From Treponema sp. (GTDB taxonomy: Bacteria > Spirochaetota > Spirochaetia > Treponematales > Breznakiellaceae), in NCBI GenBank assembly GCA_009786625.1, contig WQRT01000045.1:2255-7905 (forward strand): 5,651 nt of DNA, written 5' to 3'. The first letter of the stretch is position 1; every line of letters begins with the position of its first letter. A program made the translations under genes and the position numbers. The notes under the pieces were generated by a model. That model had not been told where the DNA came from. It was given only the letters and a program-made list of their open reading frames with translations, and did no database searches. Below are positions 5,180 through 5,651 of this stretch, in pieces.

Positions 5180-5651
5180 TGAAACAGTTATTAACGACAG
5201 TTATTGTAATCGCGGTTATTTTAATCGGTATTATTATTGCGGGTCCGCTTTTCGTAATAAACGAAGGAGAGCAGGCGGTTATCGTTCAATTGGGAAAAAT
5301 TACCAGAATAATAACAGACGCCGGTTTACAGATCAAAATCCCTTTTATCGACGAAGTTGTCCGTTACCCCAAAAAAGTTATGGCGTGGGACGGAGAAGCG
5401 AGAATTATTCCGACAGCGGAAAGGCAGTTTATCTATGTCGATGTCGTGGCGCGCTGGCGGATCTCTGATCCTAAAATATTCTACGAGTCGATTAACACAA
5501 TCGAAGCTGCGTACTCCAAACTCGGCGAGATCATCGACTCTTCAGTGCGTACTGTTGTCGCCGAGAACCCGCTGATCGAATCTGTGCGTAATTCAAATGA
5601 CAATATGAGGCGCGGCGCGGAAGCAGCCGACCCGGTTTTAGGCGACGGCAT
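5179..5651 (+). CDS. hflC: Protease modulator HflC, N-terminal part
   Basis: The reading frame is open from the ATG at 5179 to the right edge, giving 157 codons of a protein usually near 300-330 residues. HflC is the partner of HflK in the complex that surrounds FtsH. Residues 5-26 are a hydrophobic membrane anchor, followed by the SPFH domain: VINEGEQAVIVQLGK (26-40), the GLQIKIPFIDEV stretch (49-60) and VDVVARWRISDP (87-98), the last strongly typical of HflC. The GAEAADPVLGDG end of the visible part lies in a variable loop. Its ATG overlaps the hflK stop codon (TAATG), and GGGAGGA at 5164-5170, inside the last hflK codons, is 8 bases upstream. Translation is therefore probably coupled, keeping the two subunits in balance. 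The C-terminal half is outside the window. Confidence 0.94.
   Translation, partial: MKQLLTTVIVIAVILIGIIIAGPLFVINEGEQAVIVQLGKITRIITDAGLQIKIPFIDEVVRYPKKVMAWDGEARIIPTAERQFIYVDVVARWRISDPKIFYESINTIEAAYSKLGEIIDSSVRTVVAENPLIESVRNSNDNMRRGAEAADPVLGDG

Noticed and set aside
5136..5468. 110-codon plus-strand frame overlapping the hflK end and hflC start
   Set aside because: The hflC frame starting at 5179 gives an unmistakable SPFH protein with a strong ribosome binding site, so this overlapping frame and the one at 5357-5575 are out-of-frame shadows.

Overview
The window reads as ordinary chromosomal DNA from a spirochaete, most likely a Treponema or close relative. The reasons are the loose lipobox of the sugar-binding lipoprotein (AVSC, Cys22), a plant/trypanosome-type phosphofructokinase as I recall from spirochaetes, and moderate-GC genes separated by very AT-rich spacers. 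This assignment is inferred from protein character alone; no rRNA or other marker gene is present.

Layout. Positions 1-1390 (minus strand) hold the start of a monosaccharide ABC transporter operon: a ChvE-like periplasmic sugar-binding lipoprotein, then a strong hairpin plus U-run, then the 5' end of the ABC ATPase, which runs off the left edge. A divergent spacer (1391-1524) contains the chvE promoter, a bidirectional terminator-like hairpin and a promoter almost abutting the next gene. Positions 1525-2319 (plus) encode a SpoU/TrmH-family RNA 2'-O-methyltransferase resembling E. coli YfiF. Positions 2428-2643 (plus) encode a 71-residue probable helix-hairpin-helix protein behind a near-consensus promoter. 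A hairpin at 2652-2694 lies in the convergent spacer before a phosphofructokinase (2764-4095, minus). A second divergent spacer (4096-4228) carries the pfk promoter and the hflK promoter, the latter overlapped by a perfect inverted repeat. Positions 4229-5651 (plus) hold hflK and the 5' part of hflC, translationally coupled and running off the right edge.

How the genes relate. The transporter imports sugars that would feed glycolysis, in which phosphofructokinase is a control step, but the two are separate transcription units. HflK and HflC would form the membrane complex that modulates the FtsH protease. The methyltransferase and the small protein show no obvious functional link to their neighbours. 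All spacers are shorter than 150 bases. I see no tRNA, rRNA, CRISPR array, insertion sequence, phage gene or defence system, and no convincing undescribed multi-gene system. The more interesting signals are in the spacers: two genes whose promoters sit so close to the start codon that the mRNAs may be leaderless, an operator-like palindrome at hflK, an intra-operon attenuator, and a G/K active-site pairing in the phosphofructokinase.
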